From positions 177,794 through 241,793 of the forward strand of contig CACJCN010000001.1 of the NCBI GenBank assembly GCA_902591925.1: DNA of 64,000 nt, given 5' to 3'. Below are positions 19,121 through 28,671 of this stretch, piece after piece. The position numbers and the translations under genes are program-made. Position 1 is the first letter of the stretch; every line of letters starts with the position of its first letter. Source of the stretch: an uncultured SAR86 cluster bacterium (GTDB taxonomy: Bacteria > Pseudomonadota > Gammaproteobacteria > Magnimaribacterales > D2472). The notes under the pieces are model-generated. The model worked only from the letters and a program-made list of their open reading frames with translations, was not told the DNA's origin and did not search any database.

Positions 19121-20618
19121 TGCATTACTAAAAAATAGATTAAATAATTTAAAAGACTCAGGTTTCTTTAAAAATCTAATTATTAAAAGAGGTATAGAGA
19201 AAGAATTTTTTAGAGTAGATAACGAGGGTAATATATCTGAAAAACCTCATCCAGAAGCTTTGGGGTCTGCTCTTACAAATAAATTTATAACTACAGATTT
19301 CGCAGAGGCACAGCTCGAGCTAGTTACACCCACATTTGAAGATGTTAATGATCTTTATAATTTTTTATATTCTCTTCACGTATTTGTAGGACAAAATATT
19401 GATGATAATGAGATGTTATGGCCTTTTTCAATGCCTCCACAAATTGAAAATGAATCAGATATAAATTTGGGCTTTTATCACCAAAGCAACATTGGACTGC
19501 TTAAGCATGTATATAGAAAAGGACTAAAAGTAAGATATGGACCAACCATGCAATGCGTTTCTGGTATGCACTATAACTTTTCAATACATCCTGACTCTCT
19601 TACTTTTTTAACTAATTCAAATAATCAAGTTGATATTGATGAAGCCTATCTTGGATTAATAAGAAACTTTAAAAGATTGTTTTGGTTTGTGCTTCTAGAA
19701 TTTGGTCAAACGAATGTAGTTGATAAGTCTTTTGTTAATAATAGAGAACATAAACTAGAAAAGCTTAACTCTAACGATATGTATCTTTTAGATGCAACGT
19801 CTTTAAGAATGAGTGATATAGGATATCAAAGTAAGGCTCAGAAAAATTTGAATATTAAATATAACTCGTTGTCAGGTTTTCTAAAAAAGATAAAGGATGC
19901 AATTACTGTTCCTTACAAGGACTTTGAAGCACTTGGTTTGTTAGATTCTAATGATGAATACCATCAGATCTCAAATGGAATTATTCAAATAGAAAACGAA
20001 TATTATGATGCTATAAGGCCTAAAAGATCATCTTTAAATGGCTTGAGGCCATACAATCTTTTAAAAGAATATGGAATTGAGTATCTTGAGGTCAGAGGTG
20101 TTGATCTATTGCCTGATAACATAACTGGTACATCAGTTCATCACATGCAATTTTTAGATATTATTCTTATTTATTGTTTAATCGATCAAAGTCCTAAGAT
20201 ATCAGATGATGAGAAAGAAAAAATTGATTTAAACGATTCAAAAGTTATTTATAAAGGAAGAGATAATGATACAAATATAGATAAAAACAATCGGGTGGTA
20301 AATATCAATGAGGCAAGAAATGAAATAATTGATGATCTTAAGCTAGTTGCATCTTTTTTTGAGAATAGTGAATCATTCATAGAATCTATTGAGTATGTTA
20401 TTGGCTCAGTAAAAGGAAAAATACCTGATAATAGCTTTCATTCAGATGGTGTTAAAAAAGCTAAAGAAAATATTAAAATTTTAAGATCTGATGGTTCATT
20501 AAATTTAGATGGTATAAAAAAAGAAGCAGAGTTATCATTAAATAAATTAAAAGAAATTCCAGAAAATACAAACGAAGAAATGAATGAATTCGTTAAAAAC
20601 TACAACTTAAAGTTATAG
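19113..20618 (+). CDS. gshA: Glutamate-cysteine ligase (proteobacterial GshA type)
   Basis: GshA joins glutamate and cysteine, the first and limiting step of glutathione synthesis. The 501-residue protein carries the family signatures [11 protein letters not shown] near the N-terminus, [21 protein letters not shown], and [11 protein letters not shown]. It is slightly shorter than the E. coli enzyme. The start ATG overlaps the pckA stop (ATGACTAA), so a gluconeogenic enzyme and a redox enzyme are translated from the same message. That is not a pairing I recognise from other gammaproteobacteria. Confidence 0.95.
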   Translation: MTNALLKNRLNNLKDSGFFKNLIIKRGIEKEFFRVDNEGNISEKPHPEALGSALTNKFITTDFAEAQLELVTPTFEDVNDLYNFLYSLHVFVGQNIDDNEMLWPFSMPPQIENESDINLGFYHQSNIGLLKHVYRKGLKVRYGPTMQCVSGMHYNFSIHPDSLTFLTNSNNQVDIDEAYLGLIRNFKRLFWFVLLEFGQTNVVDKSFVNNREHKLEKLNSNDMYLLDATSLRMSDIGYQSKAQKNLNIKYNSLSGFLKKIKDAITVPYKDFEALGLLDSNDEYHQISNGIIQIENEYYDAIRPKRSSLNGLRPYNLLKEYGIEYLEVRGVDLLPDNITGTSVHHMQFLDIILIYCLIDQSPKISDDEKEKIDLNDSKVIYKGRDNDTNIDKNNRVVNINEARNEIIDDLKLVASFFENSESFIESIEYVIGSVKGKIPDNSFHSDGVKKAKENIKILRSDGSLNLDGIKKEAELSLNKLKEIPENTNEEMNEFVKNYNLKL

Positions 20619-20627
20619 GGGGAAATT

Positions 20628-21626
20628 ATGAAAGCTTTACAATGTGTCGAGCTGGGCATGCCAGATAAATTACAAATTAATGAGGTGCCTGATCCTGAAA
20701 TTCTACCTGGACATGTGCTAATTAATAATAAAGCTGGTAGTGTTAACTTTCCTGATGTTTTGATGATACAAGGGCTATATCAATTTCAACCAGAACTACC
20801 TTTTACCCCCGGAGGTGAATCATCAGGTACAGTTGAAGCAGTCGCTGAAGATGTAAAAAATTTAAAAGTGGGTGATAGAGTATTTGCAATGACTGGTTTG
20901 GGGGCTTTTGCTGAAAAGATTGTTGTTCCAGAAACAGCTGCTGTAAAAATACCAGACTCTATGAGCTTTGAAACTGCAGCTGCTTTACCAATGACGTATG
21001 GCACATCCCTATATGCTCTCAAACAAAGAGCGGATTTGAAGGAAGGAGAAACTTTGTTAGTTCTAGGAGCAGCCGGAGGTGTTGGTCTTGCTACTGTAGA
21101 GCTTGGAAAAGCTATGGGAGCTAAAGTCATAGCTGCAGCATCAACTGAAGAAAAAATTAATCTTTGTAAAAATCATGGCGCTGATGAAGCTTTTATTTAT
21201 CCATCAGGAAAACTTGATAGAGATCAGCAAAAGGAACTCTCATCTAAAATAAAAGAATTAACAGGGGGCATTGGAGCTAATGTTGTTTATGATCCGATTG
21301 GCGATTCATATTCAGAGCCTTGTATCAGAGCTACTGCATGGGATGGGAGATATTTAGTAATTGGATTTGCAGCAGGTGAAATTCCAAAAATTCCAATCAA
21401 TCTTGCTCTACTAAAGGGTATGAAAATTGTTGGAGTTTTCTGGGGTGCATGGGTTGGAATGTTCCCTGAAGAGAATAAAAAGAATTTTGAAGAGCTGTTT
21501 AAACTTCACTCGGATGGAAAAATTAATCCAGAAGTCTCTGATTCATTTAGTTTAGATGATGGTGCACAAGCAATTGCTCACCTTAAAGACAGAAAGGCTA
21601 AAGGCAAAGTAATTATTAAAATATAA
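20628..21626 (+). CDS. NADPH:quinone reductase-like MDR oxidoreductase
   Basis: A 332-residue zinc-free medium-chain dehydrogenase/reductase of the quinone oxidoreductase type. The N-terminal GroES-like domain includes PGGESSGTVEAV. The Rossmann domain has GAAGGVGLATVELGKAMGA near residue 150, and DPIGDSYSEPCIRA follows. There are no structural zinc cysteines. Members reduce quinones or alkenals with NADPH, and the true substrate is unknown. A strong GGGGGAAA ribosome-binding site precedes the ATG, nine bases after gshA, so it could be the third gene of the pckA-gshA unit. It converges on the SCO gene with a three-base gap. Confidence 0.85.
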   Translation: MKALQCVELGMPDKLQINEVPDPEILPGHVLINNKAGSVNFPDVLMIQGLYQFQPELPFTPGGESSGTVEAVAEDVKNLKVGDRVFAMTGLGAFAEKIVVPETAAVKIPDSMSFETAAALPMTYGTSLYALKQRADLKEGETLLVLGAAGGVGLATVELGKAMGAKVIAAASTEEKINLCKNHGADEAFIYPSGKLDRDQQKELSSKIKELTGGIGANVVYDPIGDSYSEPCIRATAWDGRYLVIGFAAGEIPKIPINLALLKGMKIVGVFWGAWVGMFPEENKKNFEELFKLHSDGKINPEVSDSFSLDDGAQAIAHLKDRKAKGKVIIKI

Positions 21627-21629
21627 AGA

Positions 21630-22262
21630 TTACTGAGTTACCGATTGATAAGTCAAAGATAGTCTTGATAAGTCGAATGGAGGTCTAAATACTCCTGCAA
21701 ATTCCCCATTTGGATTTAGCAGTATTATATTATTTACATGATTGTCCAAGTGAGAATGATCAGTCTCTCCTCCACTTGGCATTACATTATTCACAGATAG
21801 CTGTGTTGCAAGATTTATCAACATAGGCCTGACATTTGATACGCCAATAAATGCCTCATCAAAGCCCTTTGCATACTTATTAATCTGTTCTGGTGAATCT
21901 CTTTCAGGATCAATGGAAACCAGAACAAATTGTTTATCTTCTAATGGAAAGTTTTTTTCTCTTAAAACTTTGACAAGTTTTGACATTTGATACATTGAGG
22001 TTGGGCACTCGTCAGGACATCTTGTAAATCCAAAATACATTAAAGTCCATTTTCCAATTAAGTCATCTTTTTTAAATTCAATATTATCTTCTGACAAAAA
22101 AGTAAAATCTGATATTTGCTTTGGAGTTTCAAAAAGAAAAAGGCCATTGATTAAAAGTTCATTTTCACTCAAAACTCTTGGAGATGTTAACTTATTAATG
22201 AAAAGGGCTAAAACCGTGAATATAAAAACAAGAATTATTAATATATTTTTTTTTATCGTCAT
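21630..22262 (-). CDS. SCO1/SenC copper chaperone for cytochrome oxidase
   Basis: A membrane-anchored thioredoxin-fold protein of 210 residues that delivers copper to the CuA site of oxidase subunit II. An N-terminal transmembrane helix covers residues 6-22. The CxxxC metal site is at C82/C86 (TRCPDECPTS), and the third ligand histidine is in the SHLDNHVNNI stretch near residue 168. It is the last gene of the cox cluster. The start codon overlaps the cyoE stop by one base (TAATG). Confidence 0.93.
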   Translation of the reverse strand: MTIKKNILIILVFIFTVLALFINKLTSPRVLSENELLINGLFLFETPKQISDFTFLSEDNIEFKKDDLIGKWTLMYFGFTRCPDECPTSMYQMSKLVKVLREKNFPLEDKQFVLVSIDPERDSPEQINKYAKGFDEAFIGVSNVRPMLINLATQLSVNNVMPSGGETDHSHLDNHVNNIILLNPNGEFAGVFRPPFDLSRLSLTYQSVTQ

Positions 22263-23128
22263 TAGGCCACAATTATAAAATGATCTACCAGTAAAGCTAA
22301 GAAAATTAAAAAAATGTAATAAATTGAAAATTGGAAAGTGCTCATTGCATCTTCATCGTCGTCACTGTAATAAAGATTAATTGAGTAATATAAAAAGACT
22401 GAACTTAATATTAGAGCAGAAACTAAATAAATTATTCCAGACATTAGAACCACATATGGCAACAATGAGACTATGAACAAAATAATCGTATATAAAACTA
22501 TTTGAAGTTTAGTAAATATTACTCCATGTGTGACAGGCAACATTGGAATTGATTCCTTCGCGTATTCATCCTTTCTATAAATTGCAAGCGCCCAAAAATG
22601 TGGAGGAGTCCATACAAATATTATTAGAACTAACAACAAAGCGTAGGGATCTATTGTATTTGTTACAGATGACCAGCCCAATAATGGTGGAGCTGCACCA
22701 GCAAGACCTCCAATCACAATATTTTGTGGGGTAGCTCTCTTCAAATAAACGGTATAAATAAAAGCATATCCTATTAGAGATGCTATTGTTAGAACCATTG
22801 TTAATGTATTTACATATAAATATAAAATTGTTGCGCCCAAGCCTCCTATAACCAAAGCAAACATTGATGCATGCATTGGTGACAGATTACCCTGAGGCAA
22901 TGGTCTTTGATCGGTTCTTGTCATAGATGCATCAGTCTCACGATCAATTACCTGATTGATTGCAGCTGCAGAAGCTGCACAAAATGCTATACCAACTAAA
23001 GACACGATCAAATAACTGAAAGAACTTACAGACTTTTCTGCTAACAACATTCCTACAAAAGCGCATATCAGCATCATGTAAACTACATTTGGTTTACAAA
23101 GTTGATAATAACTTTTAAGAAGGGTCAT
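22262..23128 (-). CDS. cyoE: Protoheme IX farnesyltransferase (haem O synthase)
   Basis: An UbiA-type membrane prenyltransferase that adds farnesyl to haem B to make haem O. It has about eight or nine helices and the first aspartate-rich motif NQVIDRETDASMTRTDQRPL. The track starts it at a TTG at 23137. I prefer the ATG at 23128, because GGAAGAA lies just before it and it forms a four-base ATGA overlap with ctaA. That gives 288 residues. It works with the adjacent ctaA to supply haem A to the oxidase. Confidence 0.94.
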   Translation of the reverse strand: MTLLKSYYQLCKPNVVYMMLICAFVGMLLAEKSVSSFSYLIVSLVGIAFCAASAAAINQVIDRETDASMTRTDQRPLPQGNLSPMHASMFALVIGGLGATILYLYVNTLTMVLTIASLIGYAFIYTVYLKRATPQNIVIGGLAGAAPPLLGWSSVTNTIDPYALLLVLIIFVWTPPHFWALAIYRKDEYAKESIPMLPVTHGVIFTKLQIVLYTIILFIVSLLPYVVLMSGIIYLVSALILSSVFLYYSINLYYSDDDEDAMSTFQFSIYYIFLIFLALLVDHFIIVA

Positions 23129-24099
23129 TTCTTCCAAGCTAAGTAATTTACAGTAAATGTTGCTAAAAGAAGACAGGCTGCAAATAAATTATGAGCAATC
23201 GCCACGTATAAAGGTAAAACATATACAACATTAGTAATTCCCAGTGCTATTTGAGTTAGAAGAAGAATGCCGAGAGTTGAGGCAAGCGGGGCTGCTTCGG
23301 AAAACCATAGTCTAGACATAAGTATAAGAAATATAAACGTAACTAGTATTGCTGAAACTCTGTGAGAATAATGTATGGCTACTCGCGCAGGATTGTCTAA
23401 TAATCCATACAAATAGTTTGGGCCAACTTCTTGGTTTAAATTAAATCCACTCTTAAAGTCCATCTCTGGCAAATAAGTTCCCTGGCATGTTGGAAAATCT
23501 GCACATGCTAGAGAGGCATAATTAGTACTAGTCCAAACTCCAAGGAATATCTGAAATATTAAAGCTAAAAATGCTACGCCAGCAATAATTTTTAAATTTG
23601 AAATATTTATCTGGTTAAATATTTCAAAATTTCGAGATTTTAAATAAATAAAATAAAACAGAGTTAACGTGGTGAATCCTCCGAATAAATGCAATGTAAC
23701 TATTATGGGTAAAAGTTTTAAGCTTACTGTTAAATATCCAAAAATGCCTTGGCAACATATAAAAAATAATAAAAATGACGACCAACCTTGTATTGATCTA
23801 TCATTTGTCTTTCTTAAAGACAGATAAACGAGAAAGATTGCTATCAGGCCAAGTCCTGCTGCAAAGTATCTATGCACAACCTCTGGAATTGCTTTATTAA
23901 TATCATATGGAAATAACGGATATCTGCTTTCTGCTATAGCAATGTCTGCCTCGTTAATAGGAAAAACAACAAAACCATAGCATCCTGGCCAATCTGGACA
24001 TCCAAGACCAGCATCTACAAGACGCGTCCATGCTCCCAATGCAATAACCACAAATGCAAAGCAAATACCAAAAAGAGACAAATTTTTAATTTGATTCAT
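23125..24099 (-). CDS. ctaA: Haem A synthase (CtaA/Cox15)
   Basis: A 324-residue inner-membrane protein with eight predicted helices in two similar halves. It oxidises the C8 methyl of haem O to the formyl group of haem A. The first-half signature GAWTRLVDAGLGCPDWPGCYG and a haem-ligand histidine in PEVVHRYFAAGLG are seen. The second half has a matching TSTNYASLACADFPTCQG loop and IHYSHRVSAI. The start overlaps the preceding assembly-type gene by one base (TAATG). Confidence 0.95.
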   Translation of the reverse strand: MNQIKNLSLFGICFAFVVIALGAWTRLVDAGLGCPDWPGCYGFVVFPINEADIAIAESRYPLFPYDINKAIPEVVHRYFAAGLGLIAIFLVYLSLRKTNDRSIQGWSSFLLFFICCQGIFGYLTVSLKLLPIIVTLHLFGGFTTLTLFYFIYLKSRNFEIFNQINISNLKIIAGVAFLALIFQIFLGVWTSTNYASLACADFPTCQGTYLPEMDFKSGFNLNQEVGPNYLYGLLDNPARVAIHYSHRVSAILVTFIFLILMSRLWFSEAAPLASTLGILLLTQIALGITNVVYVLPLYVAIAHNLFAACLLLATFTVNYLAWKK

Positions 24100-24650
24100 T
24101 AAATTAACACCTTCAAGTCTTTTAAAATTAATTTTGGGTCAGTATCTGGTAAAAAATACATAACTGCCCTTCCATATGGATCGATTACAAATATTGGATT
24201 TTCAATATTAAAATCAAGCGATGAATTTCTTTGTAAAACGTTTAACAATACCCCGTTTTTATCCTCGATAATTTCAACTCGTGGATATTGTAATTTAATA
24301 TCTTTAAGATTGGGTTCAAGTAATTTATTTGAATAAAAAATTACTCTCTTAAGCTTATTGATATCTCTATTAAGTGCGACATTTAGTTGTCTTGCAAGGT
24401 ATATGGATTCCTCACTGCTATCTATATTTGTAACATATACAGATAATATCCATTTACCATCTTCAAACTTAATAAGGTCTTGTTTACCTTCTATATTTTT
24501 AAAGTCATTTAAATCAAAATAGCTTTTAAAAAATACGCCATTGTTTTTAGTGCCTTCTGGAGACATGCCTGATAAAAAATATAAGGTCGAGAAAGTTACA
24601 ACCAGTATTGGTGTAAGCAACAAAACTGCAAGAAAAATTTTACTTCTCAT
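24099..24650 (-). CDS. Cox-cluster membrane-anchored protein of unknown function
   Basis: An uncharacterised protein found between SURF1 and ctaA in many gammaproteobacterial oxidase clusters (the PA0111 position in P. aeruginosa, from memory). One N-terminal helix is followed by about 150 residues resembling a thioredoxin-like domain (DGKWILSVYVT, IFVIDPYGRAVMYF), but there are no cysteines at all. That fits a degenerate SCO-like fold acting in oxidase assembly rather than a redox enzyme. The start is uncertain. The track uses 24674, a 35-base overlap with SURF1. The ATG at 24650 gives an 11-base overlap and the usual MRSK-plus-helix start. Confidence 0.72.
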   Translation of the reverse strand: MRSKIFLAVLLLTPILVVTFSTLYFLSGMSPEGTKNNGVFFKSYFDLNDFKNIEGKQDLIKFEDGKWILSVYVTNIDSSEESIYLARQLNVALNRDINKLKRVIFYSNKLLEPNLKDIKLQYPRVEIIEDKNGVLLNVLQRNSSLDFNIENPIFVIDPYGRAVMYFLPDTDPKLILKDLKVLI

Positions 24651-25341
24651 TTTTTTTGTATCCATACCAGACATACATGCCGCATAAAACTATAAACATT
24701 AAAAACCATTGAGCTGAATAACCGTAATGTTTTACTGGCGTCATGTTTGTTGGATTAATTTTAATATATTCTAAGCTATATCTGCTTATTGGGTCTGCTA
24801 AAAGAATTAATGGATATATTGATTCATTGTACTCTTTTGATATTACATCAATATTCTTAGTTTGCGATATTTTTGGCCATTCACTAGACACTAGCTCGTC
24901 TGAGAGAACAAGTCCAAGTTCAGGTGATTCTAATATCCCGCTTACTCTTTCTTTAATATCCTTAATACTGATATTTGGTAAGTCTGACATATTTCTGTTT
25001 CTTTTTATCCATCCTCTATCTATCAGGATTAGATCACCTGTTTCGTTTAGCCTGAAAGGTGTAAGCACTTTATATCCAGCAATGCCTCCATTTATTACAT
25101 TATCAATTAATATTTGATTGGCTCCATACCAAGTTCCTTCCACATATACTCTTTCCCATTTTTTTGAATCCTGTTTGATCTCTTGGGGTTCTATAACTGA
25201 GTTTTTATCGAATTCATCAAGCAATACTGTTTTTGCTTGTCCTCTTTCGATTTGCCACAATCCTAATGAGAAAAAAATAATTGCAAACGTAACAAAAAAA
25301 ATTGTAATTCTTGCTCCTGGATTAAATTTATTTTTTTTCAT
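24640..25341 (-). CDS. SURF1-family oxidase assembly protein
   Basis: A 233-residue protein with one transmembrane helix at each end and a periplasmic domain between, the standard SURF1 layout. The N-terminal GLWQIERGQAK motif, the DRGWIKRNR stretch and the C-terminal HYGYSAQWFLMF motif are diagnostic. SURF1 helps place haem A in oxidase subunit I. It lies upstream of the small assembly gene and ctaA in one minus-strand run and is separated from ctaE by a plus-strand gene. Confidence 0.93.
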   Translation of the reverse strand: MKKNKFNPGARITIFFVTFAIIFFSLGLWQIERGQAKTVLLDEFDKNSVIEPQEIKQDSKKWERVYVEGTWYGANQILIDNVINGGIAGYKVLTPFRLNETGDLILIDRGWIKRNRNMSDLPNISIKDIKERVSGILESPELGLVLSDELVSSEWPKISQTKNIDVISKEYNESIYPLILLADPISRYSLEYIKINPTNMTPVKHYGYSAQWFLMFIVLCGMYVWYGYKKNEK

Positions 25342-25375
25342 ATCTATAAAAGTATATATGCATTAAAATTTTATT

Positions 25376-25594
25376 ATGATTACTACCTTAATTTATATCG
25401 TAATACCTCTGTTACTTCTCTCACTTGCTGGCGGTCTTTTTTTTCTACTTGTAGATAAGGGCGAGACAGGAAGAAAAAGAACAGTTTACTTGCTTGGTCT
25501 TAGAGTTTTCTTTGCTACAGTTTTAATCATTTTAATTGCAATTGGTTTATATACTGGCGAACTTGGTAACAGCGTTCCTTGGGAAGATTCCTAA
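25376..25594 (+). CDS. DUF2909 twin-transmembrane protein
   Basis: A 72-residue protein with two hydrophobic helices (about residues 3-25 and 42-62) joined by a basic loop (DKGETGRKRT). It matches the small DUF2909 proteins that accompany gammaproteobacterial cox clusters. It is the only plus-strand gene within the cluster. It ends directly against the ctaE stop codon with no spacer. A role in oxidase assembly is suspected from context only. Confidence 0.8.
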   Translation: MITTLIYIVIPLLLLSLAGGLFFLLVDKGETGRKRTVYLLGLRVFFATVLIILIAIGLYTGELGNSVPWEDS

Positions 25595-26509
25595 TTATAA
25601 AATATAAACAAATATAAATAGCATTAGCCAGACAACATCTACAAAATGCCAATACCATGATGCAGCTTCAAAGCCAAAGTGATCGTGTTGCTCAAAGTGA
25701 CCTGCAAAAACTGATCTTGCAAGCATAATAGCTAACATAAAACCGCCCATCATCACATGGAAGCCATGAAAACCAGTAAGCATAAAAAACGTTGATCCAT
25801 ATATTCCAGAATTTAATTTAAGGCCATAATGTGCATAAGCTTCATAATATTCAAGAGCCTGCAGCCCAACAAAAATTAAAGCCAAAAGAACTGTAACTCC
25901 AAGATATACATTAAACTTTTTTCTATTTCCTTTTTTTAAACCAAGGTGGGCTAAGTGAACAGTCCATGATGAACTCAAAAGAACAATTGTGTTCCACAAA
26001 GGCAGCCATAAAAGAGCCTTACTCCATCCTGGCCATGCCATGCTCTTGTCAGCTAAATCATACTCATTGCCTTGATCCGGTGTGGTCATAACCGGCCATG
26101 AAGACTCAAAGGCTGGCCATAGTTCAATGGCTGTAATTGCTGCTCCTTTTGATCCTTCGCCGGCTAACCAAGGAACTGCTAGAGTTCTAACATAAAATAA
26201 AGCACCAAAAAATGCAGCAAAGAACATGACTTCAGAAAAAATGAACCATGCCATTCCGTATACATAAGATTGTTTTAATTGATTAGAATCTAATCCAGCA
26301 AGATGTTCTTTTATTACTTGTCTGAACCAAAAAAACATGGTCAAAAATAAACATGCAAATCCTGAATATAATATATATACAGAGTTGCTAGTTGGGTCAT
26401 CTAAGTTATTTATCGTACTTGAAGCTCCCATAACCAATAGAAACAAAGAAACCGCCATAAAAATTGGAAATCTGCTTTGATCTGGTACGTAATAACTTCC
26501 CCCACTCAT
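25595..26509 (-). CDS. ctaE: Cytochrome c oxidase subunit III
   Basis: A 304-residue membrane protein with seven helices, the lipid-binding subunit III of an aa3/caa3-type oxidase. It contains EVMFFAAFFGALFY, the GFHGFHVMMGG loop and the closing ASWYWHFVDVVWLMLFI motif, all diagnostic of the family. It lies eight bases downstream of ctaG in the ctaC-ctaD-ctaG-ctaE order typical of pseudomonads. Confidence 0.96.
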   Translation of the reverse strand: MSGGSYYVPDQSRFPIFMAVSLFLLVMGASSTINNLDDPTSNSVYILYSGFACLFLTMFFWFRQVIKEHLAGLDSNQLKQSYVYGMAWFIFSEVMFFAAFFGALFYVRTLAVPWLAGEGSKGAAITAIELWPAFESSWPVMTTPDQGNEYDLADKSMAWPGWSKALLWLPLWNTIVLLSSSWTVHLAHLGLKKGNRKKFNVYLGVTVLLALIFVGLQALEYYEAYAHYGLKLNSGIYGSTFFMLTGFHGFHVMMGGFMLAIMLARSVFAGHFEQHDHFGFEAASWYWHFVDVVWLMLFIFVYIL

Positions 26510-26516
26510 ATCTGCT

Positions 26517-27077
26517 TTACTCCATCGCCATTTGATTATGAGCTAAAACCTCATCATCATAATCAGTTATATCAAAAATTGTATAAGATAAAATTATGTT
26601 TTTAATATTTGAAGGTAGTTCATTTGAAACCAATAGTTTGACTGGAAGCAGTGCTTCTTCACCCGGCATAAGTTCTTGCTGCTCAAAGCAAAAACATTCT
26701 AGTTTTTTTAGATGTGCAGCTGCATTTGATGGAGCAACACTTGGAACTGCCTGAGCAGTCATTTTTTTATCAGTTGTATTTTTAACGTAAAAAGTCGCGC
26801 CATGATACTTGCCAGTTTCAATCTTCATAACTTGTTCGGATGGTTTAAATGTCCACGGCATATTCTCATTATTTGTAGATATAAATTGAATTGCTAAAGT
26901 TCTACCATCATCAGTAACTAGCTCTTCAGAATATTCGGATTGAAAAACCTTTCCATTGATCCCTGTAACCTCACAAAAAACATCATAAAGAGGAACAAGT
27001 GCGAAGCCAAAAGCAAACATCAAAGGAACAGCCACAACTAGTTTAATTAATGTTTTCTTAGCTTCTTTCTTCATCAA
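26517..27077 (-). CDS. ctaG: Cytochrome c oxidase assembly protein CtaG (Cox11)
   Basis: A 186-residue membrane-anchored copper chaperone that builds the CuB centre in subunit I. After one N-terminal helix come the conserved LYDVFCEVTGING motif and the copper-binding CFCFEQQELMPGE loop near residue 127. The start overlaps the ctaD stop by four bases, linking the chaperone to its target subunit. Confidence 0.95.
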   Translation of the reverse strand: MMKKEAKKTLIKLVVAVPLMFAFGFALVPLYDVFCEVTGINGKVFQSEYSEELVTDDGRTLAIQFISTNNENMPWTFKPSEQVMKIETGKYHGATFYVKNTTDKKMTAQAVPSVAPSNAAAHLKKLECFCFEQQELMPGEEALLPVKLLVSNELPSNIKNIILSYTIFDITDYDDEVLAHNQMAME

Positions 27078-28657
27078 TCAACCTTTGGTGGTGTTGAAAA
27101 TGTATGGTACGGAGCTGGTGAAGCAACTGTCCACTCAAGCCCTTTGGCGCCTTCCCAAACTTGATCTGTTGCCTTTTTTCCACCCATCACAGTCTTGATA
27201 ACAATAAATAAAAACAGTAATTGAGAGAACCCAAATAGAAATGCTCCAATACTAGAAACCATGTTCCAGTCAGCAAATATTAGAGCATAATCAGGGTATC
27301 TTCTTGGCATTCCAGCCAAACCAATAAAATGTTGCGGAAAGAATGTAACGTTTACACCTATAAATGAAAGCCAAAAATGAAGTTTGCCGAGTCTCTCGTC
27401 ATACATATTTCCAGACCATTTTGGAATCCAATAATAAACAGCGGCCATGATAGAGAATATTGCTCCAGGAACCAAAACATAATGAAAATGAGCAACAACA
27501 AAATATGTATCATGATATTGGAAATCAGCAGGAACAATAGCAAGCATCAATCCTGACAATCCTCCGATAGTAAATAAAACAACAAATGCAACTGCAAAAA
27601 GCATAGGAGTTTCAAATGTTAGAGATCCTCTAAACATAGTCGCTACCCAATTAAATACTTTTACACCGGTAGGCACGGCTATCAACATAGTTGCCCACAT
27701 AAAAAATATTTCAGCTGCTAATGGTAAGCCAACTGTAAACATATGGTGAGCCCATACTACAAAAGAAAGAATTGCAATTGAAAGCATAGCCCAAACCATT
27801 GAAGAATAACCAAATAGTTGTTTCCTCGAAAAAGTCTCGATAATGTGGGAAACGATACCAAAGGCTGGCAAAATCATTATGTAAACCTCAGGGTGGCCAA
27901 AGAACCAAAAAATATGTTGAAAGAGAACAGGATCTCCGCCACCAGCCGCATTAAAGAAACTTGTTCCAAAGTGGATGTCCATTAACATCATTGTTACTGC
28001 TCCGGCCAAGACAGGCATTACAGCTATTAATAAATATGCAGTTATTAGCCATGACCATACAAATAATGGCATTTTCATTAAGGTTACGCCTGGTGCTCTC
28101 ATGTTCATGATTGTTACAACCACATTAATTGCACCCATAATTGAAGAAGCTCCCATTATGTGAACAGAAAATATAAAAAACGTTACGCTTGGCGGTGCAT
28201 ATGTTGTTGAAAGTGGTGCATAAAATGTCCACCCAAAGTTAGGAGCTCCGCCCTCCATGAAAAGAGATGATAAAAGAATAAAGAAAGCAAAGGGCAATAT
28301 CCAGAAACTCAAATTGTTCATTCTGGGTAATGCCATGTCTGGTGCTCCAATCATCATTGGAACCAACCAGTTAGCGAGTCCAACAAATGCCGGCATAACA
28401 CCACCAAATATCATGATCAAACCATGAAGCGTTATCATTTGGTTATAAAATTCAGGCTCAACTATTTGCATACCAGGCTGGAAAAGCTCAGCCCTTATTA
28501 TCATCGCCATTGCTCCGCCTATAAGGAACATTGCAAAACTGAACCATAAATATAGTGTTCCTATATCTTTATGATTGGTTGTGTATAACCATCTAGTGAT
28601 TCCTTTTGCTGGGCCATGATCGTGATCGTCATGATGATTCTCTATTACTGCACTCAT
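27074..28657 (-). CDS. ctaD: Cytochrome c oxidase subunit I
   Basis: The catalytic subunit, 527 residues with twelve helices. It carries the low-spin haem ligand region (TLHGLIMIFGG), the CuB/Tyr motif FGHPEVYIMILPAFG, the adjacent HH pair in VWAHHMFTVG, and the haem-ligand HFHYVLVPG. The K-channel motif and cross-linked Tyr are intact, so this is an A-type proton-pumping haem-copper oxidase. It reduces oxygen to water with electrons from subunit II. Confidence 0.98.
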   Translation of the reverse strand: MSAVIENHHDDHDHGPAKGITRWLYTTNHKDIGTLYLWFSFAMFLIGGAMAMIIRAELFQPGMQIVEPEFYNQMITLHGLIMIFGGVMPAFVGLANWLVPMMIGAPDMALPRMNNLSFWILPFAFFILLSSLFMEGGAPNFGWTFYAPLSTTYAPPSVTFFIFSVHIMGASSIMGAINVVVTIMNMRAPGVTLMKMPLFVWSWLITAYLLIAVMPVLAGAVTMMLMDIHFGTSFFNAAGGGDPVLFQHIFWFFGHPEVYIMILPAFGIVSHIIETFSRKQLFGYSSMVWAMLSIAILSFVVWAHHMFTVGLPLAAEIFFMWATMLIAVPTGVKVFNWVATMFRGSLTFETPMLFAVAFVVLFTIGGLSGLMLAIVPADFQYHDTYFVVAHFHYVLVPGAIFSIMAAVYYWIPKWSGNMYDERLGKLHFWLSFIGVNVTFFPQHFIGLAGMPRRYPDYALIFADWNMVSSIGAFLFGFSQLLFLFIVIKTVMGGKKATDQVWEGAKGLEWTVASPAPYHTFSTPPKVD

Positions 28658-28671
28658 AATATTTTCCTATA

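Noticed and set aside
20786-21130. Antisense ORF opposite the quinone reductase
   Set aside because: A shadow frame with no motif or ribosome-binding site.
23129-23137. TTG start of cyoE in the track
   Set aside because: The ATG at 23128 has a better ribosome-binding site and forms a four-base overlap with ctaA.
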